From an uncultured Oscillospiraceae bacterium (GTDB lineage: Bacteria > Bacillota > Clostridia > Oscillospirales > Oscillospiraceae), in assembly GCA_910587345.1 (NCBI GenBank), contig CAJUKH010000030.1:62001-126000 (forward strand): DNA of 64,000 nucleotides. Direction: 5' to 3'. The notes beneath the pieces are model-generated. The model worked only from the letters and a program-made list of their open reading frames with translations. It ran no database searches and was not told where the DNA came from. The position numbers and the translations under genes are program-made. Positions 34,513 to 42,967 of the stretch are shown here, one piece after another (the stretch's first letter is position 1; every line of letters begins with the position of its first letter).

Positions 34513-35856
34513 GTGAATCAAGACCTGACCCGGGGGCCGGTGATGGGTTCCATGCTCCGTTTCGCCCTGCCCATGATTCTGGGCAACCTGCTTCAGCAGT
34601 GCTACAACATCGCCGATACCCTCATTGTGGGCAAATATCTGGGCAGCAACGCCCTGGCGGCGGTGGGTTCCTCTTTCACCCTGATGACCTTCCTCACCTC
34701 CATCCTTCTGGGCCTTTGCATGGGCAGCGGGGCGGTGTTCTCCATCCGCTTCGGTCAGCGGGACGAAAAGCGGCTGAATGAAAGCATCTGCGCCTCCTTC
34801 GTCCTTATCGGTGTGCTGACGGTGGTGCTGAATCTCCTCACTTTCCTGGCGCTGGACGGTATCAAAGGCTTTCTCCGGGTGCCGGAGGAGGTATGGCCCA
34901 TGATGCGGGAGTATCTAAAGGTCATCTTCTGCGGCATCGCCGCCACCTTCCTCTACAATTACTTCGCCGCTTTTCTCCGCTCTCTGGGCAACTCCTTTGT
35001 GCCCTTGGTGTTTCTGGGGGTATCCGCCCTTTTGAACATCGCCCTGGACCTCTTTTTCGTGCTGGTCCTCCGCCGGGGGGCTGCCGGGGCGGCAGAGGCC
35101 ACGGTCATCGCCCAGTATGTCTCCGGCGTGGGTATCACCCTCTACGCCATGGCCAAAGTTCCCCAGCTGAAGGGTATCTGGCGGCGGTTTACCCTGAAAT
35201 GGGCCTCGGTGAAGGAGATCGCCAGCTTCTCCATCCTCACCTGTGTCCAGCAGTCGGTGATGAACCTTGGCATCCTGATGGTCCAGGGGCTGGTGAACAG
35301 CTTCGGCGCCACCATCATGGCCGCTTTTGCCGCCGGGGTGAAGATAGATGCCTTCGCCTATATGCCGGTGCAGGACTTCGGCAATGCCTTCTCCACCTTC
35401 ATCGCCCAAAACTACGGCGCCCGGGAGAAAGAGCGTATTCAGGAGGGCCTGAAAGGAGCCGTTATCGCCTCAGGCCTTTTCAGCATCTTCGTCTCCCTTC
35501 TGGTTTTCCTCTTCGCCCGGCCCCTCATGTCCATCTTCGTTCAGGCGGGGGAGGAGGCGGTCATTTCCGCCGGAGTCACCTACCTCCGCATTGAGGGAGC
35601 CTTCTACTGCGGCATCGGCTGTCTCTTCCTTCTCTATGGCCTCTATCGGGCGCTGGGCCGGCCGGGAATGAGCGTGGTGCTCACTGTCATTTCTCTGGGC
35701 ACCCGGGTGGCCCTGGCATATATCCTTTCCGCCATCCCGGCCATCGGGGTGGTGGGCATCTGGTGGTCGGTCCCCATCGGCTGGTTCCTGGCTGACGCAG
35801 TGGGCATCGGCTACTACCTTTGGAAGAAAGACCGGCTCTTCGTCTGGCCGGAATAA
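34513..35856 (+). CDS. MATE-family efflux transporter
   Basis: A 447-residue, 12-helix multidrug and toxin extrusion protein, driven by Na or H gradients. Typical elements are the opening SMLRFALPMILGNLLQQCYNIADTLIVGK and the internal VQDFGNAFSTFIAQNYGA. The start is GTG with GGAGG seven bases ahead. It is separate in sequence from the second MATE gene at 41529. Confidence 0.92.
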   Translation: MNQDLTRGPVMGSMLRFALPMILGNLLQQCYNIADTLIVGKYLGSNALAAVGSSFTLMTFLTSILLGLCMGSGAVFSIRFGQRDEKRLNESICASFVLIGVLTVVLNLLTFLALDGIKGFLRVPEEVWPMMREYLKVIFCGIAATFLYNYFAAFLRSLGNSFVPLVFLGVSALLNIALDLFFVLVLRRGAAGAAEATVIAQYVSGVGITLYAMAKVPQLKGIWRRFTLKWASVKEIASFSILTCVQQSVMNLGILMVQGLVNSFGATIMAAFAAGVKIDAFAYMPVQDFGNAFSTFIAQNYGAREKERIQEGLKGAVIASGLFSIFVSLLVFLFARPLMSIFVQAGEEAVISAGVTYLRIEGAFYCGIGCLFLLYGLYRALGRPGMSVVLTVISLGTRVALAYILSAIPAIGVVGIWWSVPIGWFLADAVGIGYYLWKKDRLFVWPE

Positions 35857-35872
35857 TATTTTGATATACCCC

Positions 35873-36553
35873 TTAAATAGATGGTGTCTGCGTAAACGAC
35901 TGGCCGTCTCCCCATTCACTGATTGTAACTATAGACCTTGTGTATTCTTGGGCTCCTTTCCTCAAATGAACACTAACCTCAAAAGGTTGTCCTGCCAAAT
36001 TTTCGAGGTCAAAACATGTAGAATAATATCCCCCTTCTCCCTTCTGTCCAACAATTGTTTTTCCCTCTTCTCCCAAAGGTTTCAGTGTAAATTCAATTTC
36101 CAGATCCTCTGTAGTCCCCCGGGGCAATAATATCATTGCAAACTTTTCATAGTTGCGTTTATTTTCATCCTGTATCATATCGAATTCAACACTGCTGAGC
36201 CAGCCTTCTGCCTGATTTTTAAGTTCTCTATTTCTATTTTGAGAAAAGGCAAAAATAGCTATCACTACAAGTAACAATCCAATGCCCGTTTGTACCCACC
36301 GCTGCTTCTTTAGCCTGAAACTCTTCTTTTCATTCTGCGGTTGCATAAAAATCTCTCCTCCATTTTTCATTAATTCACTGGCCGGAACTCCAAAGATTTG
36401 CGATAATGCGATAAAATTCTCTGTACCGGGTATCGCCAAATCATTTTCCCATTTACTTACCGCCTGACGGGTAACGCCCAACTTTTCTCCCAGCGCCTCT
36501 TGTGATAATCCCAACTCCGTTCGGCCCGCACAAATTTTTTCTCCTGTTGTCAT
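35873..36553 (-). CDS. Membrane-anchored XRE HTH protein
   Basis: A 226-residue protein: an N-terminal Cro/CI-type HTH (LGLSQEALGEKLGVTRQAVSKWE, residues about 14-36), one membrane helix (about 87-106), and a 120-residue outer part with beta-strand character (DLEIEFTLKPLG). An HTH joined to a membrane anchor and outer domain could sense signals without a kinase. Base composition is clearly more AT-rich than the neighbours and codon use differs, which suggests later acquisition. It has its own promoter and ends 16 bases from the MATE stop. Confidence 0.8.
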   Translation of the reverse strand: MTTGEKICAGRTELGLSQEALGEKLGVTRQAVSKWENDLAIPGTENFIALSQIFGVPASELMKNGGEIFMQPQNEKKSFRLKKQRWVQTGIGLLLVVIAIFAFSQNRNRELKNQAEGWLSSVEFDMIQDENKRNYEKFAMILLPRGTTEDLEIEFTLKPLGEEGKTIVGQKGEGGYYSTCFDLENLAGQPFEVSVHLRKGAQEYTRSIVTISEWGDGQSFTQTPSI

Positions 36554-36609
36554 ATGAATGACTCCTTTCCGTTAAGATGGCCTAACTTTATCAAAAAGCC
36601 TTATTTTCG

Positions 36610-36638
36610 TCTATCGATTCTACATTCCATTCTGTCAA
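36610..36638 (-). promoter_or_regulatory. Possible promoter of the membrane XRE gene
   Basis: Minus strand TTGACA, 17 bases, GATAGA; the -35 is perfect but the -10 is poor. Confidence 0.45.
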
Positions 36639-36665
36639 CCGTTAGTTGCATACCCTACAATAAAC

Positions 36666-36697
36666 CCCCAGCCAGGAGAGCTTCTCCCAGCTGGGGG
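36666..36697 (-). terminator. Terminator of the M29 aminopeptidase gene
   Basis: CCCCAGCTGGGAGAAG-type hairpin with several mismatches, followed on the minus strand by GTTTATTG. Confidence 0.6.
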
Positions 36698-36714
36698 GGC
36701 ATACTGATTATTAT

Positions 36715-37926
36715 TTAAATCGCAAAGTCCCCGTTCTCAAAGATAACGACCTCTTCCCCGCTCTCGGTGGTGCCCACGATCTTCATATCGGGGGTACCCA
36801 CCATGAAGTCCACATGGATGGTGGAGTCGTTGAAGCGGTACTGCTCCTCCTCCGGGCCGCCCTTGCCCAAGCAGCGGCCCAGCGCCAGGTGACAGCTGGC
36901 ATTCTCGTCGATCAGCGTGGTGAAATAAACGATGCCGCTCATGCTGATGGGAGAGTGATACTCCACCAAAGCGGCCTCGCCCAGATAGCAGGCATTCTCA
37001 TCGGTGGCGATGAGGGCCTCCAGCATCTCCTTACCCTCGGTGGCCAGAACCTCCACCACCTTTCCCTTCTCAAAGCGAAAGCCGAAATTCTCGATCTTCT
37101 TGCCCCCCAGCACCAGAGGACGGGAGGCGTAAACCACGCCCTCGGTCACAAACTTGTCGGGGGAGGTGCAGATCTCCTCCGAGGGGATGTTGGCCCGGAA
37201 GGGCACATAATCGGCAGGCATCTTCCGGTCGCCAAAGCTGAACTTGGACCAGGGCGTCAGGCCCACGGTCAGGTCGGTGCCGTTGGAGGCCGTGTAGTGC
37301 AGCTTGGTCAGGTGCAGCTCATCCACCTTCCTGCCCCGCTCGGCCTTCAGCTTACCCTTCTCCTCCCAGGTAGCCACCACATCATTCTCCTCGTTGATAT
37401 AGCAGAGCTTGAAGAGGATATCCCAAAGGGCCTCCTCGGCCTCAGGGCCTGTCTTGTCCAAAATGTACTCGGCCCAGCGGCGGGTGGGGATCATGGCGAT
37501 GAGCCACTGGCAGTGCTTCTCCCGGCTGGCCTTCCGCATGATGTTCCGCACGGCGTCCACATGGGCGAAAATGGCGTTGGAGTGCTTCTCGCTGATATCC
37601 TCCATCAGCGCCGGGTCCTCGCTCTCCAGCCGGACATAGCAGGCCCCCTCATCCAGATACTTCTGGTGCATCTCGGTCTCCCAGTTCTCCACCTTCCGGA
37701 CCTCTTCGTCGGGGCGGTACTGGGCGTGGATCTTCATGGTGGGCAGATCCAGATAGTGGACCACCACATTGCCCGCTCCCAGCTTGTAGCACTCCTCGGC
37801 AAAGACGGGGATGAACTCATACCCGGCAATGTTGGCCTCCACCAGCACGGTCTGCCCCTTCTGGACGTTCAGCCCCACCCGGGCCAGGGTGTAAGCGTAT
37901 TTCCGCTTCATTTCGTTGAGGTTCAT
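36715..37926 (-). CDS. M29-family aminopeptidase (AmpS/PepS-like)
   Basis: A 403-residue cytosolic metallo-aminopeptidase. M29 enzymes use two metal ions bound by Glu and His residues in the C-terminal half; the corresponding blocks are IPSEEICTSPDKFVTEGVVYASRPL, ALVEYHSPIS, ASCHLALGRC and STIHVDFMVG. They release N-terminal residues from peptides with broad specificity. AAAGGAGG stands seven bases before the ATG. It appears monocistronic. Confidence 0.92.
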   Translation of the reverse strand: MNLNEMKRKYAYTLARVGLNVQKGQTVLVEANIAGYEFIPVFAEECYKLGAGNVVVHYLDLPTMKIHAQYRPDEEVRKVENWETEMHQKYLDEGACYVRLESEDPALMEDISEKHSNAIFAHVDAVRNIMRKASREKHCQWLIAMIPTRRWAEYILDKTGPEAEEALWDILFKLCYINEENDVVATWEEKGKLKAERGRKVDELHLTKLHYTASNGTDLTVGLTPWSKFSFGDRKMPADYVPFRANIPSEEICTSPDKFVTEGVVYASRPLVLGGKKIENFGFRFEKGKVVEVLATEGKEMLEALIATDENACYLGEAALVEYHSPISMSGIVYFTTLIDENASCHLALGRCLGKGGPEEEQYRFNDSTIHVDFMVGTPDMKIVGTTESGEEVVIFENGDFAI

Positions 37927-38022
37927 GGTGTTTCCTCCTTTATTTTCGTCAAAGCCCTGCGGTCTCTCCGCTCGGGCCTGTGGCGTCCTTATCCTCCAGT
38001 GTAATGGTCCGCCGCCCCTTTG

Positions 38023-39474
38023 TCAAGGCTCCTTTTCCCCCTCTTCCTCCTCCCCTGCCGCCTTCTTTAAGTCATCGGCGGTCAGGGCCATCAACGCCTC
38101 CTTATCCAGCTTCTCCAGCGCCGCCAGCCGGTCCGACTGGGCGGAGACACTGCGCTCAAAGAAATTCCGCACATCCCGGGCGTTGCCGAAATTCTCGTCC
38201 CGGCAGGCGTAAAGCTCGTCCAGCACCTCTTTGGCATAGGCTCCCGCCGCCTCATCCAGTCTGTAACCGTTCTTTTCACACATGGAACGGAAGATGGCCA
38301 GCATCTCCTCCCCGTTGTAATCGCTGAAATAAAAGTATTTGTTGAAGCGGCTCTCCAGTCCCGGGTTGGAGTGGATGAACTCACCCATCAGATCGGTATA
38401 GCCGGCCACAATGACGATAAGGTCCTCCCGGTGGTCCTCCATATTCTTCAAAAGGACCTCCACCGCCTCCTGCCCGAAATCGTTCTGCCCGTTGTGGCTG
38501 GTCAGGGCATAGGCCTCGTCGATGAACAGCACCCCGCCGATGGCCTTGTCAATGACCTCCTGGGTCTTGAGGGCGGTCTGCCCCACAAAGCCGGCTACCA
38601 GCCCGGACCGGTCCACCTCCACCAGCTGTCCCCTGCTCAGCACCCCAATGGCGTGGTACAGCTTGGCCAGCAGCCGGGCCACCGTGGTCTTTCCCGTGCC
38701 CGGATTGCCCAGAAACACCAGATGGAGGGACAAGGGCGGCACGGGCAGCCCCTCCTTTTCCCGAAGCCCCCGGACCTTCACCAGATTGATGAGACTCTTC
38801 ACATCGGCCTTGACCTTCTCCAGCCCACACAGCTCGTCCAGCTGGGCCAGCAGCTCCTCCAGGGTCTCCTCCGGCGGCTTCTCCTCCCCTGCCGCCTCCT
38901 CTCCGGCGGGAGCCGGGGTCTGGGGCTTTCCCCCCGTCTCCCGGGGCGCGGGGCGGCTGACGAAATCCTGGGCGTCCAGCGGGGCCTTGCCCCCCTCCAG
39001 CCCATCTTTATCACACAGCCGGGTCAGCGTATCGGCGCAGCGGTTCACAAAGGCGGCCTCCCCCTCGCTCACCGTACCGTCCACGGCGGCGAATAGAAGG
39101 GCCATCAGAGTAAACAGGTCCACAAACCGCCGGGAAAGCTGGGTCCTGGACACCTTGTCCAGCGCCCGCATCCGGTGGAAGAAGTCGGGGCTTTGAAAGC
39201 CGGAATAGCCCGCCACGCTGGTGGACAATTCCCAGAACAAAATGGTGGGGGCCGGCTCTCCCCGGCGGTAGAGGGCGTTATAATATTCCACATATCCGGG
39301 GGTCACAGCGCCGCCGTCGGCCTGCCACACCCCCAGAGCGCAGGAGCGGAAAAAGTGATCCACCTCCCGCCCCATTTTGACCCGCAATGTGGCGTCGGGA
39401 ACGGTTTTCAAAAAAGCGGACACCGCCTCTTCATACTGGCGGTGGACATCAAGAGCGGAAAGGGGAGTATTCAT
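38023..39474 (-). CDS. TerB-like/AAA ATPase of the CbbX-SpoVK type
   Basis: A 483-residue ATPase. The N-terminal 150 residues include a TerB-like helical segment (LLFAAVDGTVSEGEAAFVN); a Pro/Glu-rich linker follows. The C-terminal AAA module is of the CbxX/CfqX family: Walker A GNPGTGKT at residues 256-263, Walker B GVLFIDEAYAL, sensor region IVIVAGYTDLM and the family-typical GLESRFNKYFYFSDY. SpoVK in Bacillus acts in spore maturation and CbbX remodels Rubisco; neither can be assumed here. The ATG at 39474 has GAGG eight bases ahead, preferred over the upstream GTG. Confidence 0.85.
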   Translation of the reverse strand: MNTPLSALDVHRQYEEAVSAFLKTVPDATLRVKMGREVDHFFRSCALGVWQADGGAVTPGYVEYYNALYRRGEPAPTILFWELSTSVAGYSGFQSPDFFHRMRALDKVSRTQLSRRFVDLFTLMALLFAAVDGTVSEGEAAFVNRCADTLTRLCDKDGLEGGKAPLDAQDFVSRPAPRETGGKPQTPAPAGEEAAGEEKPPEETLEELLAQLDELCGLEKVKADVKSLINLVKVRGLREKEGLPVPPLSLHLVFLGNPGTGKTTVARLLAKLYHAIGVLSRGQLVEVDRSGLVAGFVGQTALKTQEVIDKAIGGVLFIDEAYALTSHNGQNDFGQEAVEVLLKNMEDHREDLIVIVAGYTDLMGEFIHSNPGLESRFNKYFYFSDYNGEEMLAIFRSMCEKNGYRLDEAAGAYAKEVLDELYACRDENFGNARDVRNFFERSVSAQSDRLAALEKLDKEALMALTADDLKKAAGEEEEGEKEP

Positions 39475-39503
39475 GGGCTTCACCTCGGTTTTGGGTTGGA
39501 TTT

Positions 39504-39532
39504 ATTATAATCTTTTTTGTGGGGTTTGGCAA
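39504..39532 (-). promoter_or_regulatory. Promoter of the AAA ATPase gene
   Basis: Minus strand TTGCCA, 17 bases, TATAAT, about 30 bases before the start codon. Confidence 0.75.
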
Positions 39533-40281
39533 TAAAGAAGGAGCGGGATTTCTCCCACTCCTATCATTTCTCAAGAGGGCATGGGCCAATCCCCCATCTC
39601 CACTCTCCCACTCTCCACTCTCCCACAAAAATCACCCACCCAGGCGGCGCAAATACCAACGAACAAGGAGCGGTATTCCACCCACTCAACGGCAGTGGCG
39701 CAAAGGGAACCACGGGTCGCTCAAACCCAGGCCGCCGAAAGCAGAAGGACACCCCAAAGTCTTTCACCCGAGGGATACCATAACAGCATAACACCAACGT
39801 CCGGTTGTAGCGTAGCCCGTAATCATTTCCACTGGTCCACCTTTTCTTTTTCGGAGTCCAGAACCACTTTTTCTTTTGCACGCAAAAGAAAAAGTGGTTT
39901 TACCCGCAGGGGGTACGCCCCATCCGTAAGGCGGCATAGCCGCCAACGGCTGGGCTGTGGCCCCAGCTGGGCAAGCGGAAAACAATCCCCCGTCGGGCAG
40001 GCAAAAAAGCGGTTTTCCCCGCAAAGGCCCCACCCCATTCTCCCAACCGCCTTCCCCCGCTTTTCCTCCTCCATCCCCTCCAAGCAAAAATTTTCTTCTC
40101 CTTTAAGCCAAACCGAAAGTTTTCATACAACCTCTACTTTGTTGGGAAAACCTTGCAAATATGGTTGAAAAACGGGCTTTATTATGATAGACTTACTTGC
40201 GGCCACCTTTGGCGAAATTTGCCGGGGTGTCCTTTCTATTGCCTGAATTTCGGGGGGCCTTCCCCCTTGGAGGAATGCTTT
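39533..40281. other. Long intergenic stretch, probably non-coding
   Basis: About 750 bases without a convincing gene. Open frames up to 195 codons exist on both strands but have no ribosome site, biased composition and no recognisable family. Visible structure: a twice-repeated TCCACTCTCCCA run (39598-39625), a 38-bp palindrome (39862-39899), short GC hairpins (GGCGGCATAGCCGCC), and a 21-base stretch shared with the dnaK-dnaJ gap. It looks like a dispersed intergenic repeat or RNA-coding relic. Confidence 0.5.
39862..39899. repeat. 38-bp perfect palindrome
   Basis: AACCACTTTTTCTTTTGC and its exact complement are separated by two bases (AC). A near-copy of one arm (CCACCTTTTCTTTTTCGG) lies 25 bases to the left. 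Neither flanking gene ends here, so an ordinary terminator role is not obvious. Confidence 0.7.
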
Positions 40282-41412
40282 ATGCTGCATTATTTTGACC
40301 ACGCCGCCACCACCCCCGTCTGTCCCGAGGCTGCCCAGGCCGCTCTGGAAGCCATGACCCAGGGCTTCGGCAACCCCTCTTCCGGCTACCCTCTGGGGAA
40401 AGCCGCCGCCCAGCGGCGGGAGGCGGACCGCGCCGTCATCGCCAGGGCCTTGGGCTGCCTGCCCGAAGAGCTGTTCTTCACCTCCTGCGGCACCGAGGGG
40501 GACAACTGGGCCATCTCCGCCGCCTTGCAGTACAATAAGCGCAATGGCAGCCACATCGTCACCACCGCCATCGAGCATTCCGCTGTTTTGGAGCCTATGA
40601 AGCTGCTGCAAAATCAGGGCTACGAGGTCACCTATCTGAAGCCGGACAAAACCGGACACATTTCCCCTGAAGCGGTGAAAGAAGCCATCCGCCCCGACAC
40701 TATCTTTGTCTCCATCATGCTGGTAAACAATGAGACGGGGACCATTCTCCCCGTCAAAGCAGCGGCCGAAGCCATCAAGGCGGCAGGCTCCCCCGCCCTT
40801 CTCCACACCGACGCGGTGCAGGGCTTTTTGAAGGTCCCCTTCACCCCCAAAGAGCTGGGAGCGGACCTTGTAACCATCTGCGGCCATAAGGTCCGTGCCC
40901 CCAAGGGCATCGGCGGCCTTTACGTCCGCAAAGAGCTGATCCCCAAGCTGAAGCCCCTGATGGTCGGCGGCGGGCAGGAGCGGGGGCTGCGCCCGGGCAC
41001 CGAGGCCACCGCCCAGATCGCCGCCTTCGCCGCCGCCGTTCAGGCCTGGACCCCCGGCACTTCCGAGGCCATCGGGGCAGTGAAGGAGTACGCCGCCGAC
41101 AGGCTCTCCGCCATGGAGGGGGTGGAGATCGTCAGCCGGGGGGACGCCCCCCATGTGCTGGCCCTCTCCCTGCCGGGCTACCCCAGTGAGCCGGTGGTGC
41201 GGGCCTTGGGGGACAAGGGGTTCTGCCTCTCCTCCGGCTCGGCCTGTCACCGGGGTAAGCCCAGCCATGTGTTCGCCGCTTTGGGCCTGCCCCCCAAAAC
41301 CCTGATGGGGGTGCTGCGGGTGTCCTTCGGGCCGGAATCCACCCGGGAAGAGGTGGACCTTCTCTGCGCTGCCCTGGAGGAGATCCGCAGCCAGCTGATA
41401 AGCAGGAGCTGA
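40282..41412 (+). CDS. Cysteine desulfurase-like class V aminotransferase (NifS/IscS type)
   Basis: A 376-residue PLP enzyme. It begins MLHYFDHAATTPVCPEA; the PLP lysine is K203 in CGHKVRAPKG, and the catalytic cysteine is C322 in SSGSACHRGKPSHV, a short group I-like loop. Such enzymes take sulfur from cysteine for Fe-S clusters, thio-tRNA or other cofactors. No iscU/sufU or thiI partner is adjacent, so the receiver is unknown. The ATG at 40282 has TTGGAGG nine bases before it; the open frame from 40153 is longer than needed. Confidence 0.9.
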   Translation: MLHYFDHAATTPVCPEAAQAALEAMTQGFGNPSSGYPLGKAAAQRREADRAVIARALGCLPEELFFTSCGTEGDNWAISAALQYNKRNGSHIVTTAIEHSAVLEPMKLLQNQGYEVTYLKPDKTGHISPEAVKEAIRPDTIFVSIMLVNNETGTILPVKAAAEAIKAAGSPALLHTDAVQGFLKVPFTPKELGADLVTICGHKVRAPKGIGGLYVRKELIPKLKPLMVGGGQERGLRPGTEATAQIAAFAAAVQAWTPGTSEAIGAVKEYAADRLSAMEGVEIVSRGDAPHVLALSLPGYPSEPVVRALGDKGFCLSSGSACHRGKPSHVFAALGLPPKTLMGVLRVSFGPESTREEVDLLCAALEEIRSQLISRS

Positions 41413-41528
41413 ACATGGTCTATCATCCCTTTTCCCTCTTCCCGCCCCGCTGCTTCTGCACCCGGGCCGGACCCGGGGACCTTGCCGTGTCCCCCATTTC
41501 ACAAATATAATTTTTTCAGGAGGGTCTT

Positions 41529-42908
41529 ATGTTTTCCTATATGAAACAGGGCTCCGCTTTTTACAAAAGCGTGGTGTCCCTGGCCATTCCCATGGTACTG
41601 CAAAACATGGTCACCGCCTCTCTGGGCCTGCTGGACACCTTTATGGTGGGCCTGCTGGGAGAGGCGCCCATGGCGGCCGTCACCATGGCAAATACTCCCG
41701 TTATGATCGTCATGCTGATGACCTTCGGCCTGCAAAGCGGCGGGTCCGTGCTGATGAGCCAGTTCTATGGCAAGGAGGATTACGACTCCATCAACCGGGT
41801 ACTGGGCATCGGGTTTTACGCCGCTTCCTTCGTTACCCTGCTTTTCGGCTCCATCCTCTTTTTCTTCCCCAATCAGTTTATGGGGCTGTTCGGCAACGAC
41901 CCCACCGTGGTGGCCCTGTCGGCCAAATACGCCAGGATCGTGGCCTTCTCCTTCTTCTTTGACTGCATCACCTCGGTCTATGTGGCGGCCCACCGGTCCA
42001 TGGCAAACCCTAAGCCGGGCCTTTACATCTTTGTCTCCTCCATGGTCATCAACACCTTTTTGAACTGGGTATTCATCTTCGGCAAGCTGGGCGCTCCCGC
42101 CCTGGGGGTGGAGGGCGCGGCCCTGGCCACCCTCATCGCCCGGATATCCGAACTTGTGATGACCCTGTTCCATATCTTCACCAACAAGAAGTTTAAGGTC
42201 AAACCGGCTTTGGTGTTCCGCCCCGGCGGAGAGATGATCCGGCGGTATGTCCGCTACTCGGTGCCTGTAGTGCTCAACGAGACCATTTACGGCCTTGGCG
42301 TGTCCCTCTACCCCACCATCATGGGGCATCTGGCCGGGTCCCAGGCCATTTTGGCGGCCTATGGCATTTCGGGCAACATCGAGAGAATGTGTACCGTGGC
42401 CGTCTTCGGCGTCAGCGGCGCCACCTCCATCATCATTGGCCGGTCTGTGGGGGCCGGGATGGAAAGGCAGAAGATCCTGGACATCGGCAAAACCCTGGAC
42501 ACTCTGGCCGTCATGCTGGGGCTGGGTTTTGGGCTTTTCTTTATCGGCGTCACTTACGGCTTCTTTGCCCCGGTCCTCTATCCCCTCTTCGGCCTGTCGG
42601 CGGAGGCCACCAAAATTGCCACCATGATGCTGGTTGTCACCTTCGCCACACTGGGCATCCGGGCCTTCAACAGCACCAATGTGGTGGGCGTCATCCGGGG
42701 CGGCGGGGATGTGAAGACCGCCTCCCTCATCGACCTGTCCCCCATGTGGCTCATTGCCATCCCGGTCACCGCCGTGGCGGGGCTGGTGCTGCACCAGAGC
42801 ATTTTTGTGGTCTATCTGTGCATCCAGCTGGAGAATCTGTTTAAGTTTTTCTTTGGCCTTGCCCGGCTTCGTTCGGGGAAGTGGATCAAGGACGTGACAC
42901 AGGGATAA
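41529..42908 (+). CDS. MATE-family efflux transporter
   Basis: A 459-residue, 12-helix MATE pump (opening KSVVSLAIPMVLQNMVTASLGLLDTFMVG; QFYGKEDYDSINRVLGIG). It belongs to a different branch from the pump at 34513. AGGAGG lies before the ATG and a terminator follows at 42917. It is 116 bases downstream of the cysteine desulfurase-like gene, in the same direction, so co-transcription is possible. Confidence 0.92.
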   Translation: MFSYMKQGSAFYKSVVSLAIPMVLQNMVTASLGLLDTFMVGLLGEAPMAAVTMANTPVMIVMLMTFGLQSGGSVLMSQFYGKEDYDSINRVLGIGFYAASFVTLLFGSILFFFPNQFMGLFGNDPTVVALSAKYARIVAFSFFFDCITSVYVAAHRSMANPKPGLYIFVSSMVINTFLNWVFIFGKLGAPALGVEGAALATLIARISELVMTLFHIFTNKKFKVKPALVFRPGGEMIRRYVRYSVPVVLNETIYGLGVSLYPTIMGHLAGSQAILAAYGISGNIERMCTVAVFGVSGATSIIIGRSVGAGMERQKILDIGKTLDTLAVMLGLGFGLFFIGVTYGFFAPVLYPLFGLSAEATKIATMMLVVTFATLGIRAFNSTNVVGVIRGGGDVKTASLIDLSPMWLIAIPVTAVAGLVLHQSIFVVYLCIQLENLFKFFFGLARLRSGKWIKDVTQG

Positions 42909-42916
42909 ACGGCATA

Positions 42917-42950
42917 AAAAGGGTCCACCCCAAAACGGGTGGACCCTTTT
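42917..42950. terminator. Bidirectional terminator
   Basis: AAAAGGGTCCACCC and GGGTGGACCCTTTT, between the MATE gene and the convergent fumarase operon. Confidence 0.88.
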
Positions 42951-42967
42951 CGTTTGGAAAACCTGTT

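Noticed and set aside
36282..36467. 61-codon plus-strand frame opposite the membrane XRE gene
   Set aside because: Cys/Phe-rich antisense shadow without a start signal.
39581..40168. 195-codon plus-strand frame, and 107-codon minus-strand frame at 39764-40087, as genes
   Set aside because: Biased Ser/Pro/Arg or Gly/Lys composition, passage through a perfect palindrome, no ribosome site and no protein family resemblance.
40153..40281. N-terminal extension of the cysteine desulfurase-like protein
   Set aside because: The extra 43 residues do not resemble the family, whereas MLHYFDHAATTP with a good ribosome site is the usual start.
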